Assembly: GCA_013911165.1 (NCBI GenBank)
Contig: JACETR010000012.1
Span: forward strand, 1-51,688
From: Planctomycetota bacterium
GTDB lineage: Bacteria > Planctomycetota > UBA8108 > UBA1146
Length of the DNA stretch: 51,688 bases
Direction: 5' to 3'
The notes beneath the pieces were generated by a model. It had not been told where the DNA came from. It made no database searches and saw only the letters and a list, made by a program, of their open reading frames with translations. Shown here piece after piece: positions 33,942-42,650 of this stretch. Within the stretch, counting starts at the first letter, position 1. Every line of letters begins with the position of its first letter. The translations under genes were made by a program, and so were the position numbers.

Positions 33942-34319
33942 ATGGCTCCCGATCATTTTTGTCTTCTGGTTGCGATTTGGGAGTTTCTCTTCGGTACCTC
34001 ATTACTGGTTCAGCGGCAGGATTTTTTAAGCCGGGTAGAACGTTTCACTCAGGATGCCCCCAAAGTTCGCTGGTTGATGTCAGCATGGCTGGTCATCGGA
34101 GCGTTGGCGGTCAAGGAAAACCCCTACCCTGCGGCTGACTTGCTCGGTGTTCTGAGCATTCTGGCGTGGGTGACAATGATCAAGTGTGCGATTGGAGTTC
34201 TCTGGACCGCAGGGTTGATTCAAATGTCTCTGGGATTCTTGAGGGGAGCCCACATGGGAATCGGGTGTCTCCAATTGTTGATCAGCGGAGCACTGTTTTA
34301 CGCCTACAGTTTGCTATAA
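33942..34319 (+). CDS. Small four-TM membrane protein, unknown function
   Basis: 125 residues from ATG 33942, with GCAGGAA immediately upstream; a GTG at 33915 is an alternative. Hydrophobic segments at ~5-22, ~45-60, ~70-95 and ~105-122, with few polar residues between them. No family recognised. It lies 49 bases upstream of a lipoprotein gene in the same direction and could share its transcript. Confidence 0.55.
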   Translation: MAPDHFCLLVAIWEFLFGTSLLVQRQDFLSRVERFTQDAPKVRWLMSAWLVIGALAVKENPYPAADLLGVLSILAWVTMIKCAIGVLWTAGLIQMSLGFLRGAHMGIGCLQLLISGALFYAYSLL

Positions 34320-34368
34320 TCGGCAACCCGCCATTCAAGTTGAACAGAATCCCAATCATTGGAGAGTA

Positions 34369-35442
34369 ATGAAGTTGCTGAAGATTCTCACATCCATCTT
34401 CCTCGTTCTGAATTTTGCAGTTTTTATGCTCACCGGATGCATGACACGATCTGTTTCTGGCACGATGGGCTCTTACAAGATTTCAATATCAACCGAGGTG
34501 GACGAGCCGGTGGAAGACGGGCTGACGGTCAAGACCCAATCTTTGGGTCAAGTACATTTGGGGAAGCCGCTCCTGTCCGCAGAAATCTCAAATATGGTTT
34601 CTACTGTCGAAGATGTTTACCCGTTCAGGGATATCTCATTTGAATCACTGGGCCCGGAGAAGGTCATCAATCTCTCACCGGTGCTCTTTCTCCAACGGGA
34701 CGAAGTCACAGGGATGAAAGAGGAAGAGATTCTCAGTGCCCTCAATAGCCAGAGTCTTGTTTCCGGAAGCGCGGTTTTCCTCGTTGTTGAGACCTATGAG
34801 AAGCGAGTGGTTTTCAAATTGAAAACCACTCGTCTGGATCATCCGGATTACGTGTACATACAAACAGACCTCAAGAATGCCAAATGGGATGTGGATGCAT
34901 ACGCCACCACCTTTGAGATTCACCAATTGAAAGATCCGGGGAGTTCCGGAGCGATCGAATACTCCAATATCCGCTCTGCTTTTGACGAGACCGGGTCTGA
35001 GGAGTTACCCGCTACACCCCTGTATGCCGGGGAGTCTCTCTTCACCATTTCGACTTCCATGTACAGCTCAGGGTTACCATCCCGGTTTAAAATTATTCGG
35101 GAAGGGAAAGATCTGGTGGGTCACTCTGCGGAAGCTCTGGAATCCCTCAGCGACCGCCACGTTTGGAAAGATCCCAACAAAACCTGCCCATCCGTTGATG
35201 AGATCCAGGCGATGCATGGTCGGCACATGCTCATGACCTGGAAAGAACCCCGGAATCCCGAGTTGATTGCCAGTCGGGTGCTCTTCTGGTCGGTGCCCCC
35301 GGGGATCCAGTTTGAGATGGATGAGCCGTGGCGTCTGGAAGAGGTCAAAAGAGGACTCCGAAGTCTGGGCATCAAGGGATTGGGGTGGTCTAGTATTGAT
35401 TACAGTGATGGAGGAATCTCCATCTCCGGAGGGACACTTTGA
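34369..35442 (+). CDS. Putative lipoprotein of unknown function
   Basis: 357 residues; ATG after GGAGAG. Signal peptide with lipobox (FAVFMLTGCM, lipid Cys at ~24). The mature protein is mixed alpha/beta: SAVFLVVETYEKRVVFKLKT and DYVYIQTDLKNAKWDVDAY are strand-rich; then PSRFKIIREGKDLVG and ASRVLFWSVPPGIQFEMDEP. No known family seen. Envelope location is the only firm inference. Following gene aat starts 82 bases downstream, and the two may be separate units. Confidence 0.6.
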   Translation: MKLLKILTSIFLVLNFAVFMLTGCMTRSVSGTMGSYKISISTEVDEPVEDGLTVKTQSLGQVHLGKPLLSAEISNMVSTVEDVYPFRDISFESLGPEKVINLSPVLFLQRDEVTGMKEEEILSALNSQSLVSGSAVFLVVETYEKRVVFKLKTTRLDHPDYVYIQTDLKNAKWDVDAYATTFEIHQLKDPGSSGAIEYSNIRSAFDETGSEELPATPLYAGESLFTISTSMYSSGLPSRFKIIREGKDLVGHSAEALESLSDRHVWKDPNKTCPSVDEIQAMHGRHMLMTWKEPRNPELIASRVLFWSVPPGIQFEMDEPWRLEEVKRGLRSLGIKGLGWSSIDYSDGGISISGGTL

Positions 35443-35524
35443 GACCTCCTCTGCAAAGGCAAAGATTAGCGATAGAATCTGAAGATCTGGCAGGTCTGGT
35501 TAGAGGTCGTGGAAAGGTCGTTCG

Positions 35525-36157
35525 TTGAAGCCGATTCGAAGAATCCGAGATGAAGAGGGGATCCCGGTCAGCCCGGCGCGGGTTCTTCGTGCCTATGGAG
35601 AGCGCTGCTTCCCCATGGCAGATCATCGGGATGGCCAGATTTTCTGGATTCGCCCCTTCGAACGAGCAGTCATTGATCTGGAAGAGTTTCATATCCCTGC
35701 CTCTCTCAAAAAATTACGCAACAAAAAGCCGTTTCGTCTGACAACGGACGTGGCATTTCGTGCTGTGATCGAGGCGTGTGCGGAACGCCGTGAAACGTGG
35801 ATTTGTCACGATATCGAAGAACTCTATGTGCAGTTGCACGCTTTGGGTTTTGCTCATTCGATTGAAGCCTGGGATGACCGCGGTCGCCTGGTGGGTGGGG
35901 TTTATGGACTGTCAGTTGGCGGTGTCTTCGCCGGCGAGAGCATGTTTCATAAAGAAACCGGAGCGAGCAAGTTGTGCATTGTTGCTTTGGTCGAGCACCT
36001 GAGAAATCTGGGTTATGCCATTCTCGATTGCCAGCAGCAAACTCCCCATATGGAGCGGTTTGGTGCAGAGATGATCAGCGACGAAAACTATTCGAGCCTG
36101 CTGTCGAGATCATCCCCTCCTCTTGAATGGCAAAGTCGCCCCTTCCCACAACAATGA
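35525..36157 (+). CDS. aat: Leucyl/phenylalanyl-tRNA--protein transferase Aat
   Basis: 210 residues from TTG 35525, 7 bases after GAAAGG; no good ATG or GTG alternative fits the family start. Aat motifs in order: IFWIRPFERAVI (WxPPxRAVI-like), AHSIEAWDDRGRLVGGVYGL, GGVFAGESMFHKETGASKL and LDCQQQTPHMERFGAEMIS. The enzyme attaches Leu or Phe to N-terminal Lys/Arg, making N-degrons for ClpS-ClpAP. ClpS is encoded in this window at 20393-20827, so both recognition and tagging components are present. The IRPFER replaces the usual SPxxR core, a mild divergence. Confidence 0.9.
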   Translation: MKPIRRIRDEEGIPVSPARVLRAYGERCFPMADHRDGQIFWIRPFERAVIDLEEFHIPASLKKLRNKKPFRLTTDVAFRAVIEACAERRETWICHDIEELYVQLHALGFAHSIEAWDDRGRLVGGVYGLSVGGVFAGESMFHKETGASKLCIVALVEHLRNLGYAILDCQQQTPHMERFGAEMISDENYSSLLSRSSPPLEWQSRPFPQQ

Positions 36158-36183
36158 TTCAGAGATGGAAGTGGTTGTCCTGA

Positions 36184-37491
36184 TCAGAAGGGCAGACCGT
36201 AGCGGATGCTCATATTGAATTCGCCTTCATCTGATCGACCGAGGTCCGCACGGAACAGTGCCTGTCGTTCAAAAGTGAAACGAAAGCCGACTCCGTAGCT
36301 GTAGTGAACTTTTTCAGAGAAGAGTTGATCGAAGGAGTTGGCGACAGATCCCGCATCGAAGAAGAGTGCGATACCAGAACGTTCGAGGCGGATCTTTCCA
36401 TAGATGGGGAGCTCATTTGTAAAGATCCATGGCCGCCACTCAAACCCTGCATTCCATGCGTGTCGATCACGCCAGCGGCCACCAATACTCCCACGAAGAT
36501 TTTGACTGCCGCCGATAGAGGGTAACGCCCAGAAGGGGATTTCACCGGAAGTTCCGGAGATGCTGAGGGAAGTGGCCACCGAGTCGATCAATGGATGATC
36601 AGCGGTGGGAGTTCCACCCGAATGGAAGAGGGGAGCGACAGGGCTGACCCAGGTTCCAGAGAGAGTGGTCACCACTCCACCATCCAGTTCTTCACCTGCG
36701 AGATCCTGGGAAGTGATGGGGCAGCCAAAGAAAGAGATACCCACCGAGTGGCCTTCGTAGGGAAGGTGTTGGGCATCGCGGGTATCATGGCGAATCCCCG
36801 CCTGAATCCATACCGCACCGAAATCGTCGGAGCTGGCGGCCACTTCCGGATAGGCCACGGTCATGTCCAGTGCGTCACTGACAGTTCCCGAGGCGATGTC
36901 ATCGGTTTGCAGCAAGAGATTGAAGTTCCAGATCCAGTTACCACCGGTCTTGGGTAAAGACTTCTGGATTCCGAGACCGAGTGAATTGGTCTCTCGGCTG
37001 TATGAGGACTCCTGATCGAGAAGAGTATCGGCGCCAAAACCGAAAAAACGACTGGTCAGGGTTTTCGATCTCTCCAGGGAGATACCAAAGAAATCCCGGT
37101 CCCCCTGCAAGCTGCCCCGGCCGGGGTAGTCCTGGTGTGCCAGCCATTTTCTCCAGGAGAAGGCAAAGCGTTGTTGTCCCTCGGTGGTGTAGGTGATCCA
37201 TGTATTGGCAAACTGACGGCGGCGCTTGTTGCCAAAATCGATATCGGTAATGCCGAATCCCCCGCCCGCTCCGACATCACTGTCAAAGAAGAAGATGGGA
37301 GAAACGAAGGAGGTCACCAACAGGCGTTTGACGAGATTCCCCTCCGGCATTCGGTCATCCGGAATCCAGCGCCAACGGTCGGGGTGATCGAGACTCTGAA
37401 GAAGGTCCGCGGGTCGAATCTCGACAGACCTCTCATCCTCATCCTCGTTGATTCCACTGAATAGAGCGAGGATGAGGATGATAGAGGTCAA
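36184..37491 (-). CDS. Omp85/BamA-like outer membrane beta-barrel protein without POTRA domains
   Basis: 435 residues. Start TTG 37491 with AGGA upstream; no ATG precedes the signal-like ILILALFSG. The C-terminal ~330 residues alternate hydrophobic strands typical of a 16-strand barrel, and resemble the 'bacterial surface antigen' (D15) domain: AGIRHDTRDAQHLPYEGHSV, LPSIGGSQNLRGSIGGRWRD (the LRG motif region) and a final Phe. POTRA domains are absent. Alone, such barrels are seen as patatin-like or phosphatase-associated transporters and orphan channels. It follows the M42 peptidase gene by 27 bases. Confidence 0.72.
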   Translation of the reverse strand: MTSIILILALFSGINEDEDERSVEIRPADLLQSLDHPDRWRWIPDDRMPEGNLVKRLLVTSFVSPIFFFDSDVGAGGGFGITDIDFGNKRRRQFANTWITYTTEGQQRFAFSWRKWLAHQDYPGRGSLQGDRDFFGISLERSKTLTSRFFGFGADTLLDQESSYSRETNSLGLGIQKSLPKTGGNWIWNFNLLLQTDDIASGTVSDALDMTVAYPEVAASSDDFGAVWIQAGIRHDTRDAQHLPYEGHSVGISFFGCPITSQDLAGEELDGGVVTTLSGTWVSPVAPLFHSGGTPTADHPLIDSVATSLSISGTSGEIPFWALPSIGGSQNLRGSIGGRWRDRHAWNAGFEWRPWIFTNELPIYGKIRLERSGIALFFDAGSVANSFDQLFSEKVHYSYGVGFRFTFERQALFRADLGRSDEGEFNMSIRYGLPF

Positions 37492-37518
37492 TGGAGATCC
37501 TGTTCCGGGTCGAGAGGA

Positions 37519-38745
37519 TTACTGTCCGTGGGAAACCGGGGTCACCTGATCGAGTCGCGGGTGGGAGCTTCTGAAATCATCTGCAGAGTAGCCCTGTGCA
37601 TCCATCCTTCTCAGGGTGGCTTCCAGTGCGTGAATCGCAGCGAGGATATCTCCCGTATGAGCACTCTCCGAAATGGTGTGCATGTTGCGAATCGGGAACC
37701 CGATGCTGGTGGCTGCGGCATCGACAGATGCGAGCACACCCGCCATGGCGTCGGTTCCGGTGTCACGACCGCAGACATCGACCTGGAAAGGAATTCCCTG
37801 ATCCTTGCAAGCCTCCTGAATCATGGCATTGAGGCTGGCGGTGGCGATGGCGCCCACAGAAAGGGTCATTCCAGATGACATCTTCAGAGGGGTGTAGCGG
37901 CGATCACCAATTCCCGGTGCGGCATCGTAATCGTGGTTGACGTCGACGCCGATGATGACGTCCGGCTTCATTTCGCCGGCGAAGACGCGGCTGCCGAAGC
38001 GGCCGATCTCTTCGTAGGCGGCGAAGGCGGCGAGGTAGCGGACATTCTTCAGCGAATCCCCGGCAGCGATCAGGCGTGCGGCTTCTTCGACGACAAAACA
38101 TCCGAGACCATTGTCGAGATAGGCTCCGACAAAACTGTCGGGGCCGAATCCGCGGCGAATCGGACGGTCGAGCAGAAGGGGATCACCCGAGCGAATGCCG
38201 AGGGACTCGACCTGCTTCTTGCGATCGTCGCCACTCAACTGCAACTCCAGGTAAAGCTGGTTGGCCTTGATGCCTCTTGAACCGTCGCGCATGGCGGGTT
38301 CGGCAAAGTGGATTGCTCCGAGGGCTTCGACGGTTCCTCCGGTGAGGCTGCGGAAGCTGCCCGGGTTTTCGGGATCTTCACTGAAGAGAGTGACCTCGTG
38401 ACCGATCAGGGTCATCGGCAGGAAGGAGTCGCTGTTGATCCAGATCTTGCCGTCTTCGCCAATGCTTCTCACCTGCATGCGGATCTTGTCAGCGTGACCG
38501 ATGGCCATCACCGTCAACGTTCCCTCGGGGGCGTCCGGCCAGGTGTCGAGGACGACACCGGCGTTGCCGCGGAAACGATGCAGCTTCCAGCCTTCCGGCA
38601 TGAAAGATTCGCACATCGGAGCCAGGACCCCTTCAGTCATTGCGGCTTCAAGTCCCACAGGGCTGGGTGCGGCGAGGATATCGCGCATGCGAGTGAACTG
38701 GTCTTCAGGCATGGACTGTTGCCAGGGGTGAGAGTTTTCGGACAT
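37519..38745 (-). CDS. M42-family metallopeptidase (glutamyl aminopeptidase-like)
   Basis: 408 residues, ATG 6 bases after GGAGG. M42 dinuclear-metal ligands are recognisable: MAIGHADKI (His84), YLDNGLGCF (Asp211), AAYEEIGRFGS (Glu245 catalytic, Glu246 ligand), GVDVNHD (Asp268) and MHTISES (distal His). Canonical M42 proteins are ~350 residues and form cytosolic tetrahedral dodecamers that trim peptides; this one is longer by ~50 residues, including an N-terminal extension. The neighbour downstream is the barrel protein gene. Confidence 0.88.
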   Translation of the reverse strand: MSENSHPWQQSMPEDQFTRMRDILAAPSPVGLEAAMTEGVLAPMCESFMPEGWKLHRFRGNAGVVLDTWPDAPEGTLTVMAIGHADKIRMQVRSIGEDGKIWINSDSFLPMTLIGHEVTLFSEDPENPGSFRSLTGGTVEALGAIHFAEPAMRDGSRGIKANQLYLELQLSGDDRKKQVESLGIRSGDPLLLDRPIRRGFGPDSFVGAYLDNGLGCFVVEEAARLIAAGDSLKNVRYLAAFAAYEEIGRFGSRVFAGEMKPDVIIGVDVNHDYDAAPGIGDRRYTPLKMSSGMTLSVGAIATASLNAMIQEACKDQGIPFQVDVCGRDTGTDAMAGVLASVDAAATSIGFPIRNMHTISESAHTGDILAAIHALEATLRRMDAQGYSADDFRSSHPRLDQVTPVSHGQ

Positions 38746-38974
38746 GGGTGGCCTCCAGTCGGCAGTATTACAGGGGTCAATTGCTTCAAAGCAAATGCAT
38801 CAAAAGTATGAGGGCTGAACCAACAATCGTCTGAACTCAGCCAAATCAGCGAACCAGATCGTAACGGTTCGGGAGGTTCCCCGGCAACCCCTCCAGCAGG
38901 GGACCTTTCCAAAGGGTTGCAGATTTCGCAATCAGATCACCACAATGCCCCGTGGAACCGAATGGAGGAGAAGA

Positions 38975-39496
38975 ATGAACGATTCATTCCCCGTCGATGG
39001 CTGGAGAAAGACATGGTTGCGGATCGTCAGCCCGTCGGGAGAAGCGTGGGCAGTCCATCCAGCGGACCGCGGCATTTGTGAAGGCCCTTTCCCCTTTGAT
39101 TCACCGGTTCATGTCATCACGGCATGGAATCCCCGTTCCCAATCTATGGATTACTCAGAGAACCTTCAGCGGCATCAGCAATTGGTTGGGCAACTGAGGG
39201 CCGCTGGAGAAGAGATCTGCGAAGGAACCGGCTCCGCCGGCGATGGATCCTGGGCAGAAGAGGGAATTGCCCGGATCGGCCACAGTCTGGATTCTTCCAT
39301 CCGGATCGGAATCGAGTGGCAGCAGGATGCGATCTGGGAGTGGCACCCCCGGGGGTTGGCTGCAGTGGAATGTGAAAGTGGTCGACGACATGAGTGGGGC
39401 TGGGTGTTGGCAGCGCTGACTTCGCGGGCCCCTTTCGATGATCGGGAGGGCCTGATTCATCCCCCGGATTCGGATCAGAACCCGCCCCGACCTTGA
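38975..39496 (+). CDS. DUF3293-family protein
   Basis: 173 residues from ATG 38975, preceded by GGAGGAGA. Recognised by [20 protein letters not shown] (the family's TAWNP...S..EN motif), a loop with [18 protein letters not shown], and a hydrophobic core [21 protein letters not shown] (QxAIFxW). DUF3293 proteins are small, cytoplasmic and of unknown function. The gene lies 61 bases upstream of recQ, in the same direction, and may be co-transcribed. Confidence 0.7.
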   Translation: MNDSFPVDGWRKTWLRIVSPSGEAWAVHPADRGICEGPFPFDSPVHVITAWNPRSQSMDYSENLQRHQQLVGQLRAAGEEICEGTGSAGDGSWAEEGIARIGHSLDSSIRIGIEWQQDAIWEWHPRGLAAVECESGRRHEWGWVLAALTSRAPFDDREGLIHPPDSDQNPPRP

Positions 39497-39557
39497 TCTG
39501 GGTCAGAACCTCGGCTATCCCGGTACCTCTTATGCAACACAGGGGAAGGGGCCCAGC

Positions 39558-41429
39558 GTGTCGGGGACAGTCACAGAGATTCCAGCGGATTCTTCCGACG
39601 ACGACGATCCTCCCATCGAGGCCATCCAGCAGGCCGCTTCCATCCTTCTGCAGGAAGTCTTTGGCTATGATTCCTTCCGCGGTCCCCAGGAGAAGGTGAT
39701 CGAACGGGTTGTCACCGATAAAGATGCTCTCGTTCTGATGCCCACCGGGGGGGGCAAATCCCTCTGTTACCAGATCCCTGCATTGATCCGCGAGGGGCTG
39801 ACCGTCGTCGTCACTCCAACGATTTCGCTGATGCAGGATCAGGTGGACGCCCTGACCCAGGCGGGAATTCCTGCTGCGGCACTGAACTCTTCGATGGATC
39901 CGGATGACCGACGTCGAGTTTGGGCGAAGTTGCATGCGGGAAAGATCAAGATCCTCTATCTGGCACCTGAGAGACTGTTGCTTGATGGATTCATGAGCGA
40001 TCTGGAAAAATTCAGCCCATGTCTTTTCGCCATCGATGAGGCCCACTGCATCAGCCAATGGGGACACGATTTCAGGGCGGAATACCAACAACTGGGAGTT
40101 CTTCGAAGAAGCTATCCGATGATTCCGGTGGTCGCCCTGACGGCGACAGCGGATCCGCAAACCCTGAAGGACATCCTTCGTGTGCTGGATATGTCGGACG
40201 AGGATCTCTTTTCGACCTCCATGAATCGTCCGAATTTGCGTTATCTGGTGGAGCCGAAGGATCAGCCCAAGCGACAGTTGCTCCGCTTTATCAAGGATCG
40301 TCATGCTGGCGAAGCGGGCATCATCTACTGCGGTTCACGTAAAAAGGTGGAGGACACTGCTGTCTGGTTGCGCAAGGAGGGGATCCGGGCGGTTCCCTAC
40401 CATGCGGGCATGGACAACCAGCAGCGTTCACAGAATCAACAGCTGTTCCAGCGGGAGGAAGGTATCGTCGTTGTTGCAACGGTCGCTTTCGGGATGGGCA
40501 TCGACAAGCCCAATGTCCGCTATGTGGCCCACCTCGACATGCCCGAAAGTCCCCAGCATTACAGTCAGGAATCGGGCCGTGCCGGGCGTGATGGTCTGCC
40601 CGCAGAGTGCTGGCTCTGTTACGGCTGGCAGGATGTGATGATGGCCCAGCGCCGCCTGGCGGAAGCGGAGATCGATCAGGCACAGAAGCAGATCCGTCGC
40701 CATCAGATCGATGCGATGCTCGCCTATTGTGAAACCTCCGAGTGTCGGCGGGCAAGCCTGCTGCGCTTCTTCGGGGAAGAGGCACACTCTTGTTCTGAAT
40801 CAGATCAGACCTGTGACAATTGTTCCGGTGCGATAGAAGTCACCGATGGTACGGTGCTCGCCCAGAAATTGATGTCAGCGATCTCCAAGACGGGGCAGAG
40901 ATTCGGCAAGGCCCATGTGATCGATGTACTGCTGGGAAACCCCACGGAAAAAGTCACCAAATTTGGTCACGACCATTTGAGTGTCTACGGCATCGGTACC
41001 GAATTGGATGAGGCTGGTTGGCACTCGGTGTTTCGCCAAATCGCTTCCAGAGGAATGGTGCGTATCGATCTCGAGGGTCACAACGGCATCTCTCTCGATC
41101 CCCGTTGCCGTGCGGTCCTTCGGGGAGAAGAGACCTTTTCCTTCCGCAAGGATCGCCTGGTCAAAAAAGCCACCCGCAAGCGTCGCAAAAAGAAGGAGAT
41201 GGGCCTCGATGCCATGGAGGCAAGCCTCTTCGAACGACTGCGTCAACACCGACTGGAACTGTCCCGCCAGCTGGAAGTGCCGCCCTACACCATCTTCCAC
41301 GACTCCACTCTGGTTGAGATGTCTCAGCTCAAACCGCAAACCATGAGCCAGTTGGCGATGATCTCCGGGGTCGGCCAGAAAAAACTGGAAAAGTGGGGCC
41401 AGGGTTTTCTCGACGTGATCACGGCATAA
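39558..41429 (+). CDS. recQ: ATP-dependent DNA helicase RecQ
   Basis: 623 residues from GTG 39558, AAGGGG upstream. SF2 helicase with RecQ features: motif 0 and Walker [16 protein letters not shown] (Lys67), DEAH box [15 protein letters not shown] (~159-173), aromatic-rich loop, motif [14 protein letters not shown], zinc-binding Cys cluster [13 protein letters not shown] ... CDNC, winged-helix RQC region and C-terminal HRDC domain ([20 protein letters not shown]). Unwinds DNA in recombination repair. The ~30-residue acidic N-terminus is not typical of E. coli RecQ. Confidence 0.95.
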   Translation: MSGTVTEIPADSSDDDDPPIEAIQQAASILLQEVFGYDSFRGPQEKVIERVVTDKDALVLMPTGGGKSLCYQIPALIREGLTVVVTPTISLMQDQVDALTQAGIPAAALNSSMDPDDRRRVWAKLHAGKIKILYLAPERLLLDGFMSDLEKFSPCLFAIDEAHCISQWGHDFRAEYQQLGVLRRSYPMIPVVALTATADPQTLKDILRVLDMSDEDLFSTSMNRPNLRYLVEPKDQPKRQLLRFIKDRHAGEAGIIYCGSRKKVEDTAVWLRKEGIRAVPYHAGMDNQQRSQNQQLFQREEGIVVVATVAFGMGIDKPNVRYVAHLDMPESPQHYSQESGRAGRDGLPAECWLCYGWQDVMMAQRRLAEAEIDQAQKQIRRHQIDAMLAYCETSECRRASLLRFFGEEAHSCSESDQTCDNCSGAIEVTDGTVLAQKLMSAISKTGQRFGKAHVIDVLLGNPTEKVTKFGHDHLSVYGIGTELDEAGWHSVFRQIASRGMVRIDLEGHNGISLDPRCRAVLRGEETFSFRKDRLVKKATRKRRKKKEMGLDAMEASLFERLRQHRLELSRQLEVPPYTIFHDSTLVEMSQLKPQTMSQLAMISGVGQKKLEKWGQGFLDVITA

Positions 41430-41460
41430 ATCACACCTTTGGGCCATTTGTTTCTCCACA

Positions 41461-41497
41461 GTTCGATAGTCTTCACTGATTGAAGATACTATCGAAC
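41461..41497 (+). terminator. Long hairpin after recQ
   Basis: Arms GTTCGATAGTCTTCA and TGAAG-AT-ACTATCGAAC pair over 15 bp with a 2-base bulge and 5-base loop. No T-run directly follows (ACGGGTTCG...), so it may be a terminator of unusual form, a 3' mRNA structure, or an operator for the next gene at 41538. Confidence 0.45.
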
Positions 41498-41537
41498 ACG
41501 GGTTCGTTTATTATCTGATCCATGAACTGGGGGAAGC

Positions 41538-42650
41538 ATGAATCTTGATGATGTAGCCCAACGAAAGCGTTTGTTCAGTAATCTGAATGATACTTTCATT
41601 CACTTTGGTCTTGTCATTTTACTGGTGTTGATTTGTCTGAAAATCTTTTCACCATTTTTGGGAGTCATGCTTTGGGGGGTGATTCTCGCGGTGGTTCTCC
41701 ATCCCCTGCAGCAGGTGCTGGCAAAGAAAATGAAAAACAGTCAGGGGTACTCCTCAACCCTGCTGGTTTTGGTCGGGTTGATCCTCATCGGCGCTCCTAC
41801 ATTCATGCTGGGTGCATCATTTTCTGAATTCGCCCTGGAGAAATATGAAAAATGGAATTCCGGTTCCTTTTTCATTCAGCCACCACCCGAATCCGTTTCT
41901 GAATGGCCAGTGATTGGCGGAATGGTCACGAAGTTTTGGCTGCTGGCCTCAGAAGATCTCCCAAAGTTTTTAGATAAAATCAAACCCGAGCTGACTGAGA
42001 TCTCAAAGGGAATGCTCTCCTCCATCGGCAACACGGTGGGTTCGCTATTCAAATTTTTGGGAGCCCTGATCATCGCTGGAATCATGATGGCTTACGGCCA
42101 ATCAGGCAGTGCAGCCATTCGTAAAATCCTTTGTCGACTGACGTCTCCTGAAAAGGGGCCGGAACTGCATCAGTTGTCGACTTTGACGATCCGATCGGTG
42201 GCGTTGGGTGTCGTGGGCGTTGCATTTGTTCAGTCTCTTTTTCTGGGGCTCGGTTTTGTCTGGGCGGACGTCCCCGCCGCAGGGATCTTGGCGGTACTGG
42301 CATTGCTGTTCGGGATTGCCCAGCTTCCTGCCCTCGTCATCACGCTTCCTGTAATCATTTATGTCTGGGCCACCGGTGAATCCTCGACGACGGAGAATGT
42401 CCTGATCACCGTGTATCTGGTGGTTGCTGGCCTGTCAGATGGTTTCCTGAAGCCTCTGCTCCTGGGCAGGGGGGTAGAAGTACCCATGCCCATCATTCTG
42501 CTGGGGGCATTGGGGGGCATGTTTACCTACGGCATGATCGGTCTGTTTTTGGGGGCAGTGGTGTTGGCTTTGGGATATCAGCTATTCATGGATTGGGTCG
42601 AAAACACTGAGGCCGAAGATCCTGAAGCGGCAAAGGCTACCGGTGAGTGA
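41538..42650 (+). CDS. AI-2E-family (PF01594-like) membrane permease
   Basis: 370 residues, ATG after GGGGAAGC. About 8 TM segments in the family order: paired N-terminal helices (VILLVLICLKIFSPFLGVMLWG), a central extracytoplasmic linker region ~85-160, LGVVGVAFVQSLFLGLGFVW, then PALVITLPVIIYVWATG and the C-terminal GALGGMFTYGMIGLFLGAVVLALGY signature. The family includes TqsA-like exporters and sodium/proton antiporters. It overlaps the next gene's GTG by 8 bases, so it heads the export cassette. Confidence 0.88.
   Translation: MNLDDVAQRKRLFSNLNDTFIHFGLVILLVLICLKIFSPFLGVMLWGVILAVVLHPLQQVLAKKMKNSQGYSSTLLVLVGLILIGAPTFMLGASFSEFALEKYEKWNSGSFFIQPPPESVSEWPVIGGMVTKFWLLASEDLPKFLDKIKPELTEISKGMLSSIGNTVGSLFKFLGALIIAGIMMAYGQSGSAAIRKILCRLTSPEKGPELHQLSTLTIRSVALGVVGVAFVQSLFLGLGFVWADVPAAGILAVLALLFGIAQLPALVITLPVIIYVWATGESSTTENVLITVYLVVAGLSDGFLKPLLLGRGVEVPMPIILLGALGGMFTYGMIGLFLGAVVLALGYQLFMDWVENTEAEDPEAAKATGE

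Noticed and set aside
38746..38974. Divergent gap between M42 peptidase and DUF3293 examined for tRNA or riboswitch
   Set aside because: No cloverleaf, THI-, cobalamin- or glycine-type motif found by eye.
39144..40304. 386-codon minus-strand frame over DUF3293 and recQ
   Set aside because: Overlaps the strongly supported RecQ motifs and has no recognisable domain.
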